Shown one piece after another: positions 8,566 to 17,174 of a DNA stretch of 64,000 bases. The stretch's first letter is position 1. Each line of letters starts with the position of its first letter. The notes below the pieces were generated by a model, which did not search any database, had not been told where the DNA came from, and was given only the letters and a program-made list of their open reading frames with translations. A program made the position numbers and the translations under genes. The stretch is from contig CAZZIP010000001.1 in the NCBI GenBank assembly GCA_964654415.1, positions 186,001-250,000 on the forward strand. The letters run 5' to 3'. Source of the DNA: Methylohalobius sp964654415. Lineage in GTDB: Bacteria; Pseudomonadota; Gammaproteobacteria; Methylococcales; Methylothermaceae.

Positions 8566-10317
8566 TTGGGTGCTCAAGCTACGCCAACTGAAAATACACT
8601 GCCGCTCCGGCGTGCTGATTTCAGCACGCTTGCAGAAGCGCTAGATTATGCTGCACTAGGCCAGACAGGGTGTAACTTTTACACCGGCAAAGGGGAGTTG
8701 GTAGAGACTCTACCGTATGCCAAATTGCGTGAGCAGGCAATTGACTTAGCGCAACGGCTGGAGAGCCTGAATCTGCCACGCGAGTCGCGGGTCGCCCTAG
8801 TCGCGGAGACTACGCCAGAGTTTATCCGCTTTTTTTTCGCCTGTCAGTACGCTGGGCTAGTACCAGTACCACTGCCCATCCCGTTTAGCCTCGGCAGTCA
8901 CCAGGCCTATGTGCGTCAGCTTAGGGCTATGCTTCAAAGCTGTCAGCCCAGCATTGCCATGGCCCCCGAGAGTTTCGTTTCTTTCCTCAACGAAGCCGCT
9001 GAGGGATTGGGCATTAAATACTTCGGCTCGCCGGAGGATTTCCGCCGACTGCCCCCGGCAGGGACTAAGCTTATCCCGCTTCAGCCACACGAATTGGCTT
9101 ACCTCCAGTACACTTCTGGCAGCACCCGCTTCCCGCGTGGGGTGATGATCAAGCAAGCGGCAGTGATGGATAACCTTGCGGGTATCGCCCAGTATGGAGT
9201 CGACTTGCGCCCCGGCGATCGGGCGGTTTCCTGGTTGCCGTTTTACCACGACATGGGACTGGTTGGGTTAATGCTGACCCCGATCGCTTCGCAGGTATCG
9301 GTCGATTATCTGGGAACCCAGGAATTCGCCATGCGCCCACGGCAGTGGTTGGCGCTGATTTCGAAAAACCGGGCGACCATATCCTTCGGTCCGCCGTTCG
9401 GCTACGAGTTATGCCAGCGCCGCTTGCGGCCTGGGGAGGCGGCCAAGTTTGATCTTTCCAGTTGGCGCGTTGCCGGAGTGGGGGCAGAAATGATCCGTAC
9501 CGACAGCTTGCGCGAGTTTGCGCGAGCGCTGGCGCCTGCTGGTTTCAGGGAAGAAGCGTTTTTGCCTTGCTACGGGATGGCCGAATGTTCGCTCGCAGTC
9601 ACCTTCGCCCTCCTGGGTCAGGGGCTCAAGGTGGATCGAGTCGATGCCGAGCGTTTGGCGATAGGAGGAGAAGCCGTTCCGGCATCTTCTGGGAAGGGAA
9701 GGGTCAACGAATTCGTCGATTGCGGGCGGCTCTTGCCTGGATTTGAGCTTAAAATTCTGGATTCTGAAGGAAGGGAAGTCGCGGAACGGCAAGTAGGGAC
9801 GGTTTATTTGCGCGGTCCAAGCGTTATGTCGGGTTATTTCCAGGACCCCAAAAGCACTAAGGAAGCGCTGTCGGAGGATGGCTGGCTTAACACTGGAGAT
9901 CTCGGTTACCGGGTTGGCGATCGCCTTTACTTGACCGGGCGGGCGAAGGATCTGATCATCGTCAACGGGCGCAACATTTGGCCGCAGGATCTGGAGTATC
10001 TGGCTCAACAGCAACCTGAGGTGCGACCGGGGGATGCTCTCGCCTTCGGAGTGCCTGGGCCGGACGGTGGCGACCTGACCGTGATCGTAGTGCAATGTCG
10101 CGAGACCGATGACGCCAAGCGCGCCGATCTGGTGGCGCGTATCCGCTCCCAGGTACAGGCGGAGATCGGGGTGGATTGCATCGTGGAACTGGTTCCCCTG
10201 CACACCTTGCCGCGCACCTCTTCAGGCAAACTGTCGCGTTCAAAAGCCAGGCAGAATTTCATCGCCACCCACGATTTCGCCCATCCCCATGTCCAGGGAC
10301 GGCGGGCAGCAGTCTGA
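8566..10317 (+). CDS. Fatty acyl-AMP ligase / acyl-ACP synthetase of the ceramide island
   Basis: A 583-residue ANL-superfamily adenylating enzyme of the fatty acyl-AMP ligase subgroup. It shows the P-loop-like motif YTSGSTRFPRGVMI, the motif YGMAECSLAVTF typical of that subgroup, the hinge region NTGDLGYRVGDRLYLTGRAKDLIIVNGRNIWP and a C-terminal catalytic Lys in PRTSSGKLSRSKARQNF. Expected role: activates a fatty acid as acyl-AMP and loads it onto the acyl carrier protein two genes downstream, supplying the long-chain-base synthase. The start is TTG at 8566 behind AAGGGGAGAGG. The Caulobacter ceramide operon has a homologous synthetase in the same relative position. Confidence 0.9.
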   Translation: MGAQATPTENTLPLRRADFSTLAEALDYAALGQTGCNFYTGKGELVETLPYAKLREQAIDLAQRLESLNLPRESRVALVAETTPEFIRFFFACQYAGLVPVPLPIPFSLGSHQAYVRQLRAMLQSCQPSIAMAPESFVSFLNEAAEGLGIKYFGSPEDFRRLPPAGTKLIPLQPHELAYLQYTSGSTRFPRGVMIKQAAVMDNLAGIAQYGVDLRPGDRAVSWLPFYHDMGLVGLMLTPIASQVSVDYLGTQEFAMRPRQWLALISKNRATISFGPPFGYELCQRRLRPGEAAKFDLSSWRVAGVGAEMIRTDSLREFARALAPAGFREEAFLPCYGMAECSLAVTFALLGQGLKVDRVDAERLAIGGEAVPASSGKGRVNEFVDCGRLLPGFELKILDSEGREVAERQVGTVYLRGPSVMSGYFQDPKSTKEALSEDGWLNTGDLGYRVGDRLYLTGRAKDLIIVNGRNIWPQDLEYLAQQQPEVRPGDALAFGVPGPDGGDLTVIVVQCRETDDAKRADLVARIRSQVQAEIGVDCIVELVPLHTLPRTSSGKLSRSKARQNFIATHDFAHPHVQGRRAAV

Positions 10318-10326
10318 ATTTCTTAG

Positions 10327-11304
10327 GTGGCATCGGCAGGATTACGTTCACCCCTGATTGCTCTGACCGGAGCTACCGGTTTTATCGGTGGCCGTATTGC
10401 TCGTCATCTGAGCTGTCGGGGTTTTAGGGTGCGCGCCTTGGTGCGCCCGGGATCGCAGCTTCGCCTCCCCGAAGGTGTGCGGATCGAAGTCTGTTACGGT
10501 TCGCTTGCCGATGCCGAAGCCTTGGTCCGGCTGCTCGATGGAGTCGATGGATTGGTGCATTGCGCCGGCCTGGTGCGCGGTCTGACTCAGGCCCAATTCG
10601 ACGCAGTCAATGTCGCTGGCACCGAGCGCCTGCTTGGCTTGGCTAGGCAGCTGACCACACCGCCACGCTTGGTTTTAATCTCTTCTCTGGCTGCCCGGCA
10701 GCCCCAGTTGTCTCCTTATGCCTTAAGCAAATACCGTGCTGAGCAGGTAGTGGCCAGGCTGGGCGAGGGACTGTCCTGGCTGATCCTAAGACCTCCGGCG
10801 GTCTATGGTCCTGGCGACCGGGAACTTATGCCGTTGCTTAAGGCAATGGCGAGAGGATTGTTGCCGATCCTTGGGCCGCAGGATGGGCGTTTTTCCCTGT
10901 TGTTCGTAGATGATCTAGCGCACGCGGTGGAAAGGGCATTGGTTCGTCCTGAGGTGGCGGGGCAGGTATTCGAACTACACGATGGTAAGCCGGAAGGCTA
11001 TGGATGGGACGAAGTCCACGCCATTGCCAAAGCCTTTCGGGGTGGAGCGGTCATGCGTCTGCCGCTGCCGGAGTGGAGCCTGCGCGCATTGGCGCAGCTT
11101 GCCGTGGGAGGATCCCAATTGGCCGGTCGGCTCCCGATGCTGACTCAAGGTAAGGTCAATGAGCTGCGCTATCCCAATTGGGTGTGCGACAATAGCGCCA
11201 TCTGCCAGGCCCTAAATTGGCAGCCTGAGATTCAGTTCGCCCAAGGTCTTAGGTTAACCTTAGGTGAAGTACAATCAACCCGCAGGGCAAGTTGTCAAAG
11301 ATGA
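10327..11304 (+). CDS. cerR: NAD(P)-dependent epimerase-fold reductase (ceramide reductase CerR-like)
   Basis: A 325-residue extended short-chain dehydrogenase. The Rossmann motif ALTGATGFIGGRIARHL lies near the N-terminus, VDGLVHCAGLVRG follows, and the catalytic Tyr-x-x-x-Lys is in SPYALSKYRAEQVV with Ser in LISSLAARQ. Proteins of this type in bacterial sphingolipid operons reduce the 3-keto group of the acylated or free long-chain base. The start is GTG at 10327, 9 bp after the acyl-ACP synthetase stop; no strong ribosome binding site is visible, so the exact start is less certain. The stop overlaps the ATG of the next gene (ATGA). Confidence 0.82.
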   Translation: MASAGLRSPLIALTGATGFIGGRIARHLSCRGFRVRALVRPGSQLRLPEGVRIEVCYGSLADAEALVRLLDGVDGLVHCAGLVRGLTQAQFDAVNVAGTERLLGLARQLTTPPRLVLISSLAARQPQLSPYALSKYRAEQVVARLGEGLSWLILRPPAVYGPGDRELMPLLKAMARGLLPILGPQDGRFSLLFVDDLAHAVERALVRPEVAGQVFELHDGKPEGYGWDEVHAIAKAFRGGAVMRLPLPEWSLRALAQLAVGGSQLAGRLPMLTQGKVNELRYPNWVCDNSAICQALNWQPEIQFAQGLRLTLGEVQSTRRASCQR

Positions 11305-11561
11305 GCACCTATCAAGAAATTTTGGCCGAATTGATCGCAGTCATCGGCGCTTTGGCCCCCAACGCGGGAGTGCTCGATGAGCATACCGAATTGGTGGGCA
11401 ATTTAGGATTAGATTCGATGAAAGTGATGAACCTGCTCCAGGAGATCGAGGATCGGTTCGACGTCTCAATTCCCTTGAATGTGCTCCCAGATGTGCGCAC
11501 CATTGGGGATCTGGCGAGTAAAATCCAAGTTTTGCTGCAAGACCATGACGCTGCTGGATAA
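11301..11561 (+). CDS. Dedicated acyl carrier protein of the ceramide island
   Basis: An 86-residue acidic helical protein with the phosphopantetheine attachment motif LGLDSMKVM (Ser39). Translation most likely starts at ATG 11301, which overlaps the preceding stop as ATGA, rather than at the in-frame TTG 9 bp upstream. Its 3' end overlaps the SPT-like gene by 17 bp. A private ACP between the reductase and the SPT-like gene is the arrangement in characterised bacterial ceramide operons, where acyl-ACP rather than acyl-CoA is thought to feed the synthase. Confidence 0.93.
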   Translation: MSTYQEILAELIAVIGALAPNAGVLDEHTELVGNLGLDSMKVMNLLQEIEDRFDVSIPLNVLPDVRTIGDLASKIQVLLQDHDAAG

Positions 11562-12741
11562 ATTCAAGCCGCTTCAGGAGGCGCGGGACCGCCTCAAGGC
11601 CTCGGGAATCGATCCTTTCGGTGTGACCGTGGAGAAGGTCCTATCGCCTACTGAAGCAATGGTGAACGGCAGGCACGTGATCCTAGCCGGAACCAACAAC
11701 TACTTGGGGTTGACTTTCCATCCAGATTGCATCGCTGCCGCCGCAGAGGCTCTGCGGGAAGCAGGCTGCGGTACGACCGGTTCACGCATGGCCAACGGCA
11801 ACTATGCCGATCATCAGGCATTAGAGCGGGAATTCGCTGAGTTCTATCGCAAACCATACGGGGTAGTGTTTTCTACCGGTTATTTGGCCAATTTAGCCCT
11901 CCTTTCCACGTTGCCGGGAGCAGATGACGTGATCTTGCTGGATGCCGATTGCCATGCAAGCATCTATGACGGTTGCCGCATGAGCCAGGCCGAAGTCATC
12001 CGGTTTCGGCACAACGATGTGGAAGATCTTAAAAAGCGCCTGAGCCGCCTCAAGGAGCGGGCCACCCGAACCCTGATCGTGGTGGAAGGGATTTACAGTA
12101 TGCGGGGGGATATGGCGCCGCTTAGGGAAATTGTCGCGCTCAAACAGGAGCACGGGGCGTATCTCCTGGTGGACGAGGCGCATTCGCTCGGAGTATTGGG
12201 AGAGCACGGCCGTGGCCTGGTAGAGGCCGAGGGGGTCGAAGATCAGGTAGATTTCATCGTCGGGACGTTCAGCAAAAGCTTAGGAGGGATCGGTGGTTAT
12301 TGCGTCAGCTCCCATCGCGAGCTGGATACTCTTCGCTATGCTGCGCGGCCCTATATTTTTACCGCTTCGTCCTCACCTGCGTCGATCGCTTCCACGCGAG
12401 TGGCGCTTCGGCTGTTGCGCGACGGTAAAGATCTGCGAGAGAAGCTTTGGCACAACGCTCGCCGTTTTTACGAAGGTCTTAAAAGCCTGGGGCTAAAGCT
12501 AGGACCTCAGCTGAGTCCGGTGATTGCAATCATGTTGGGGGAATCCCGAGAGCAAGCGTTGATGGTCTGGCACGAATTGCTGCGGCGGGGAGTCTATGTC
12601 AACCTAGTCATGCCGCCGGCCACGCCTGACCAGAGGTGTCTTTTAAGGTGTAGCATGAGCGCGGCCCATCAGGACGAACAAATCGATCGGCTGCTTGCGG
12701 CTTTCGCCGAAGTTTTTACTCTTTACGGTGTAGTCGGGTAG
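11545..12741 (+). CDS. spt: Serine palmitoyltransferase-like alpha-oxoamine synthase
   Basis: A 398-residue PLP enzyme of the alpha-oxoamine synthase family (SPT, KBL, BioF, HemA). Visible residues: cofactor-stacking His137 (DADCHASIYDG), Asp210/His213 (LLVDEAHSLGVLGEHGRG) and the Schiff-base Lys244 (GTFSKSLGGIGGY), plus the GTTGSRMANGNYADH substrate loop. Expected reaction: serine plus acyl thioester gives 3-ketodihydrosphingosine, the committed step of sphingolipid synthesis. KBL or BioF are the alternatives by sequence alone. The adjacent private ACP, acyl-ACP synthetase, CerR-like reductase and ceramide-synthase-like gene argue for SPT. The start is ATG 11545, inside the ACP gene. Confidence 0.88.
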   Translation: MTLLDKFKPLQEARDRLKASGIDPFGVTVEKVLSPTEAMVNGRHVILAGTNNYLGLTFHPDCIAAAAEALREAGCGTTGSRMANGNYADHQALEREFAEFYRKPYGVVFSTGYLANLALLSTLPGADDVILLDADCHASIYDGCRMSQAEVIRFRHNDVEDLKKRLSRLKERATRTLIVVEGIYSMRGDMAPLREIVALKQEHGAYLLVDEAHSLGVLGEHGRGLVEAEGVEDQVDFIVGTFSKSLGGIGGYCVSSHRELDTLRYAARPYIFTASSSPASIASTRVALRLLRDGKDLREKLWHNARRFYEGLKSLGLKLGPQLSPVIAIMLGESREQALMVWHELLRRGVYVNLVMPPATPDQRCLLRCSMSAAHQDEQIDRLLAAFAEVFTLYGVVG

Positions 12742-12744
12742 CGC

Positions 12745-14484
12745 GTGCGTCTACTGATCCAACTCATCCGGACTTATCCCTGGCAAAGCACCGCGGTGCT
12801 GTTGGCCCTACTTCTAGCTGGGGTAGTGGAGGGTGCGAGTATGACTGCTTTGCTCCCGATCCTGACCAAGGCGATGCAGCCGCTGAGTCAGGGGGGCGAG
12901 GTTTTCCCGCAGGATGAGCAGGGAATAAACGCTTATTTGTTAGAAGCACTGGGCTGGCTGGGTCTGACCCCGACCCTTGGGGTATTGATCGTGGTGTTGG
13001 TGACGGGGACGATCCTCAGGAGCGGATTCGTGCTGCTTGCCAATAAATATGTCGGTTACACCATCGCCAGGGTGGCCACCGATTTGCGCCTGAATTTACT
13101 TCGAGCCTTGCTCGCGGCGCGCTGGACCTTCTACTTGCGTCAGCCTGTGGGGATGCTGGCGAATGCTATGTCCTCTGAGCCGGATCGGGCCTCAAAGGCT
13201 TATTTTTTCGGGACTTCGATGTTAGCCGCGGTGATCCAGATGTTGGCCTATATGGGAGTAGCGGCGAGCATTTCCTGGCAGGCAACTCTGGTCTATCTCG
13301 GCGGGGCCGCAGTAGTGGTCTATGGTCTCCAATTTTTCGTGCGCATGGCGCGCAAAGCCGGTAAGCGTCAAACCCGTGGCTTGAAGGTTTTGCTCAGCCA
13401 ATTGACCGATTGTTTGCAATCTGTCAAACCGCTCAAGGCGATGGGACGTGAGGATCTTGCCGATCGCGTGATCGCGGCCGAATCCTTGCGGTTAAACAAG
13501 GCATTGGAGCGGGAAGTTCTGAGCAAGGAAGCGCTCAAGGCGATTCAGGGGCCGGCGTTCGTGCTTTTGGTGGCGACCGGTTTTTATGTCGGTTTAGTCC
13601 AGTGGCGTATGCCCGCGACCGAGGTCATGGTGCTGCTGTTACTGTTGAGCCGGGTGATGAACGGCATGGGTAAAGTCCAGCAAATGCTCCAGAACATGGC
13701 CGTCTGTGAAAGCGCTTATTGGTCCCTGCGCCGGACCATCGATGAGGCACGCCAGCAGGTGGAGCCGGTGGGGGGGAAGCGGGTTGCAACTTTGGAACGG
13801 GCGATAGAATTCGAACACGTAGCGTTTGCTTATGGTAGTCAGCCGGTGTTCAAAGATCTTTTCCTGACGATTCCAGCACATAAGCTGACTGCCTTGATCG
13901 GTTTTTCCGGGGCGGGCAAGACTACCGTCGTCGACCTCATCATCGGTCTTCTGCATCCCCAGCAGGGCCGTATTTTGATCGACGGGGTCGATATGGAGGA
14001 GATTGACCTGCGTGCCTGGCGGCGCGGGATTGGGTATGTTCCCCAAGAAAACCTGCTCTTACACGACACTATCTTTGCTAACGTTACTTTCGGTGATCCC
14101 GAGTTGACCGAGCAGGATGCCAAGTTCGCTCTTCAAGCTGCCGGGGTTTGGGAGTTTGTCGCAGCTTTGCCTGAGGGTATCCACACCCTCGTGGGAGAGC
14201 GTGGCGCGCGTCTCTCCGGGGGGCAACGACAGCGGATCATGATCGCTCGGGCGTTGGCCCATCGGCCCAAGCTATTGATTCTGGACGAGGCGACCAGCGC
14301 GCTAGACCCTGAGAACCAACGCGCCATCTGCAAGACATTGGCCAAACTAAAGGGGGAAGTCACTATCCTCGCGATCTCCCATCAGCCCATCCTGGTCGAG
14401 ATTGCCGATGAAGTTTACCGACTCGGTGAGGGAACCGCTTGGCCCGTTACCGAGTCAAGAGCCGCAATTGCAGCTTTGTCGTGA
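12745..14484 (+). CDS. ABC exporter, fused permease-ATPase (MsbA-like)
   Basis: A 579-residue half-transporter. The N-terminal membrane domain (about 1-320) has several hydrophobic segments. The C-terminal nucleotide-binding domain has Walker A (GFSGAGKTTVVD), a Q-loop (YVPQENLLLHDT), the signature LSGGQRQR, Walker B (LLILDEATSALD) and a His switch (ILAISHQP). The start is GTG at 12745, 3 bp after the SPT-like stop, so it is very likely in the same operon. Lipid-exporting MsbA-type transporters are a sensible partner for a ceramide pathway, perhaps flipping the product across the inner membrane, but substrate assignment is by context only. Confidence 0.87.
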   Translation: MRLLIQLIRTYPWQSTAVLLALLLAGVVEGASMTALLPILTKAMQPLSQGGEVFPQDEQGINAYLLEALGWLGLTPTLGVLIVVLVTGTILRSGFVLLANKYVGYTIARVATDLRLNLLRALLAARWTFYLRQPVGMLANAMSSEPDRASKAYFFGTSMLAAVIQMLAYMGVAASISWQATLVYLGGAAVVVYGLQFFVRMARKAGKRQTRGLKVLLSQLTDCLQSVKPLKAMGREDLADRVIAAESLRLNKALEREVLSKEALKAIQGPAFVLLVATGFYVGLVQWRMPATEVMVLLLLLSRVMNGMGKVQQMLQNMAVCESAYWSLRRTIDEARQQVEPVGGKRVATLERAIEFEHVAFAYGSQPVFKDLFLTIPAHKLTALIGFSGAGKTTVVDLIIGLLHPQQGRILIDGVDMEEIDLRAWRRGIGYVPQENLLLHDTIFANVTFGDPELTEQDAKFALQAAGVWEFVAALPEGIHTLVGERGARLSGGQRQRIMIARALAHRPKLLILDEATSALDPENQRAICKTLAKLKGEVTILAISHQPILVEIADEVYRLGEGTAWPVTESRAAIAALS

Positions 14485-14497
14485 TTTGGAAGTCCTA

Positions 14498-14860
14498 ATG
14501 AGCGATATCCTCGAAACCGTCGCCAAAAGCTTAGGGCTGGCAAAGGTCAAACACCATATTTTTCTTTGCTGCGACCAGACCGAACCCAAGTGCTGCACCC
14601 GCCAGCAGGGCCTTGAGTCCTGGGAATACCTAAAGCGCCGCCTAAAGGAATTAGGGCTTTCCGAACGCGGCGGCATCCAGCGCACCAAAGCCAACTGCTT
14701 GCGGGTGTGCAGCCAGGGGCCGATTGCGGTGGTCTATCCAGAAGGAGTCTGGTACCACTCCTGCACGCCCGAGGTGTTGGAGCGGATAATTCAAGAGCAT
14801 CTAGTCGGCGGCAAAGTAGTGCAGGACTATGTTTTTGCTACCCGGACTGAGTCCAGTTGA
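14498..14860 (+). CDS. Thioredoxin-fold [2Fe-2S] ferredoxin
   Basis: About 120 residues from ATG 14498. The cysteine layout (HIFLCCDQTEPKCCTRQ, then NCLRVCSQGPIAVVYPEG) is that of the shortened thioredoxin-like [2Fe-2S] ferredoxin family (COG3411), in which four Cys bind the cluster. A longer in-frame start at 14402 exists but would lie inside the ABC transporter gene. It is 13 bp after the ABC gene and probably transcribed with the ceramide island. Whether its redox function serves lipid modification such as desaturation or hydroxylation is unknown. Confidence 0.85.
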   Translation: MSDILETVAKSLGLAKVKHHIFLCCDQTEPKCCTRQQGLESWEYLKRRLKELGLSERGGIQRTKANCLRVCSQGPIAVVYPEGVWYHSCTPEVLERIIQEHLVGGKVVQDYVFATRTESS

Positions 14861-14948
14861 TTTGGGATTGGGCTGCGATTCAAACAGCGGCTTCAATCCG
14901 AGACGCCGGTTTCCTCTGCGAGCCGGTCGAACCTTAGCCGGATGAGTC

Positions 14949-16262
14949 CTAGAGGCGATCGGCTTGCGTCCGGCGTTTAATTTCCTGCTGAGTTCGGGCA
15001 TGAGCTTCGGCGTTTAGGGGAAAATGCCAGGCGATGCGGATGCAAGCGAGTTTTAGCAACGCCGGAATCCCTGCGTACAGCCAGCCCAAAGCGCTCAGAG
15101 CGGCATCTGGCTGCTTTTCAAGGCCGGAATCGTAGCCGCAAAGCTCAAGCAGCGGGAAGGCAATCCCCACTGCCAGTGCCAGAGACAGCTTGGTAGCCAT
15201 GCTCCAGATGCCGAACAGAAGTCCGGCCCGCCGACCTCCTCCTAAGGCGGTGTCTACATCTACGACGTCTGCCTGCATAGCCACCGGCAGCGCCATATCT
15301 CCTCCCAAAGTCAGCCCGGTCAGGGCGACCGTGCCGGTGAATATGCCAAGATGCTCAGGCCCAAGCCAAGGAACTGACAGGAAAGACAGGACCGCCAGCG
15401 CCAACGAAACGGCCCAAGCGCGGTGTTTGCCAATTCTTCGGGCTAGCCAGAGCCAGATCGGTACGCCTAAAACACCCATGCCGAAGTAAAGGATCAGTAG
15501 CATTTCTGGTTCGGCAACTGCGAGCCGTTCGGCGGTGAACAGTAAAAACAAGGTGGCCGGAAGCCCGTTGGCCAGGCCGTCTAGGATATAGGCTAAAAGC
15601 AAGCGCTGCAAAGGGCGGTTGGTCAGGAGCAGGCGTATGCCAGCAGTCCATTGAGGGGAACGGAAGACCCAGCCTGGCTCAGGAAGAGTAGTCACGACGA
15701 TGAACACCGCCAGCGGCAAACTCACTGCCACCATAGTGAACAAGTGATGTAAGGTTAAGCCGATATTTTCCCCAGTTTCTGCCACGATCGGCAGCAGCAG
15801 GGCTAAGAACACCCCGAAGACGCGGAATCCTTCGCGGCTGGTCGCCAGCCGACTGCGCTCGTGATAATCGGTGCTTAATTCCGCGCTCCAGGCAGCGTGG
15901 GGGATGTCCACTAAAGTCCAGCCTAGATAGGCCAGCGTCGTTCCGGTCAGCAGCCAGCCCGGACCTACGCCAGCAGGGGGCAGAAACAACATCCAGATCC
16001 CGGCGAGCAGAATCGGCGTTCCAGCGACCAGCATCGCGCGCCGTCGGAAGGACGCGGGGAGTATCTGGTCGCTGATCCAGCCCGCCAGGGGGTCGGTGAT
16101 CACGTCAAAGATCCGTGCCGCCATCAAGACTCCACCCACTACCGCCGGGCCCAGCATCAGATCGCGTGCATAATAAGTAGGGAGGTAGACGTACAGAGGC
16201 AGCCCTAGAATCGCGAGGGGAAGGCCCGGAAAGCCATAAGCCAGCAGCTGAGCGACAGACAT
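14949..16262 (-). CDS. MFS transporter of the GPH (MelB-like) cation symporter family
   Basis: About 437 residues with roughly 12 hydrophobic segments. Features fitting the glycoside-pentoside-hexuronide:cation symporter family: an early Asp-rich motif FDVITDPLAGWISDQ, then a repeat-like GGDMALPVAMQADVVDVD and GLLFGIWSMATKLSLALAVG. The ATG at 16262 (MSVAQLLAYG) is preferred over an in-frame start 42 bp upstream because the extra residues are polar and poorly fitting. A TATAAT-like box lies on the minus strand at 16307-16312. The substrate cannot be predicted. It is convergent with the ferredoxin gene, with 88 bp between and no clear terminator. Confidence 0.85.
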   Translation of the reverse strand: MSVAQLLAYGFPGLPLAILGLPLYVYLPTYYARDLMLGPAVVGGVLMAARIFDVITDPLAGWISDQILPASFRRRAMLVAGTPILLAGIWMLFLPPAGVGPGWLLTGTTLAYLGWTLVDIPHAAWSAELSTDYHERSRLATSREGFRVFGVFLALLLPIVAETGENIGLTLHHLFTMVAVSLPLAVFIVVTTLPEPGWVFRSPQWTAGIRLLLTNRPLQRLLLAYILDGLANGLPATLFLLFTAERLAVAEPEMLLILYFGMGVLGVPIWLWLARRIGKHRAWAVSLALAVLSFLSVPWLGPEHLGIFTGTVALTGLTLGGDMALPVAMQADVVDVDTALGGGRRAGLLFGIWSMATKLSLALAVGIAFPLLELCGYDSGLEKQPDAALSALGWLYAGIPALLKLACIRIAWHFPLNAEAHARTQQEIKRRTQADRL

Positions 16263-16356
16263 TGTATAGTTTTTGTTGGAAATATTTGTACAAAACTTTG
16301 ACATAAATTATAAAAAGCGCTAATGTTAAGTCGTATCGATTTTTAACTTGTTCTTT

Positions 16357-16673
16357 ATGGCTGACTTTCAAAACGTGCAGGACGATCGTCAGACTAATTT
16401 TAGGTTGCGCCAGTCAGAGAAGTTATCTGCGCCGAGTTTAGCCAGCGACAGATTCAAGATCTGAATATTGGACGCTTCTGCGCAGCATGCTGATCTGTGT
16501 TGTTGAGGAACCAGCGGCTAGGTTAGGCGTCGAATCGCTTGACGTGCAAATCAAGCGCATCGATTTGCCTTCGGAGGTCAGTTCGTCGAGCTTGAGGCGA
16601 AGGGAGGCAGATTGCCGAGGAGTCGCCTTCCCAGAACGCCGATGAAGCCGAGAAAATCCGCAGCGCGACCTAA
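16357..16673 (+). pseudogene. Degraded hflC (SPFH/band-7 protease regulator) fragment
   Basis: No intact ORF, but translated pieces resemble HflC. At 16520-16645 one frame reads RLGVESLDVQIKRIDLPSEV then a Arg/Glu-rich helix before a stop. From 16638 the next frame reads ADEAEKIRSAT and stops at 16673. In intact HflC these correspond to the conserved LGIEVVDVRIKRINLP-type strand and the following helix with A-E-K-I-R-A. A weaker match (QNVQDDR) starts at ATG 16357. At least two stops and one frameshift are needed, so this is a relic. It lies in the 520-bp gap between the MFS gene and the next intact gene. Confidence 0.65.
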
Positions 16674-16747
16674 AAAAGAGAAATTCGGGGGTGGAAACTT
16701 ATCGTCAGGACTCTGACCCCGGGAATAGCTTGGTGATTAAGCTAAAT

Positions 16748-16768
16748 ATCCCGCTTTTGCGGGATTTT
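16748..16768 (+). terminator. Hairpin plus short T run upstream of 16785 (terminator or attenuator)
   Basis: ATCCCGC (16748-16754), a TTTT loop and GCGGGAT (16759-16765) form a perfect 7-bp GC-rich stem, followed by TTT. It sits only 17-20 bp before the ATG of the small membrane protein gene, beside its AAAGGA ribosome binding site. It may end transcription from the hflC relic or modulate the downstream pair. Confidence 0.5.
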
Positions 16769-16784
16769 AGAAAGGATAAATAAG

Positions 16785-17174
16785 ATGGGTAGGTTGATCA
16801 GGGCCAATTTTTATCTATCCGTATTGTTCTCAGTCATCGGTGGCGGTGTCGTGCTCCTTAAGCCCGATTCGGTATTTTCAGAAGTCATGCAGATTTACGG
16901 TCCGTTAGCGCGCAATCTCTTGATTGTCGTGTTTTATCTGGTAGCACTCCAGCTTTTGCTATGGGCTTTCCGCTATCGACGCAGCGGCTATCTGGAGGCC
17001 TTGATCATGGGAGGAGTATTCCTGATGAGCGCTTTAGGCATTCCGTTTTACTCCTGGATCAACGATTTGCCCGTCAGTCTGACTCTAGTTTGGGGAATGG
17101 CTTACTGCGGATTGTCCCACATTTTGTATTTCGTTTATGCCTATCTGTATTGGCAAGACAAAGATGAGAGGTGA
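16785..17174 (+). CDS. Small four-helix membrane protein, unrecognised
   Basis: 129 residues with about four hydrophobic helices (about 8-28, 42-64, 72-92 and 98-122) separated by short polar turns with Arg at several cytoplasmic-side positions. No known motif was recognised. The start is ATG 16785 with an upstream AAAGGATAAATA ribosome binding region. The stop overlaps the GTG start of the next gene (GTGA), implying a two-gene operon. The pair is framed by an hflC relic upstream and an ftsH relic downstream, so it may have belonged to a membrane protein quality-control cassette; that is only positional inference. Confidence 0.6.
   Translation: MGRLIRANFYLSVLFSVIGGGVVLLKPDSVFSEVMQIYGPLARNLLIVVFYLVALQLLLWAFRYRRSGYLEALIMGGVFLMSALGIPFYSWINDLPVSLTLVWGMAYCGLSHILYFVYAYLYWQDKDER

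Noticed and set aside
11292..11300. TTG at 11292 as start of the ACP gene
   Set aside because: ATG 11301 gives the usual ACP N-terminus and the ATGA overlap with the preceding gene.
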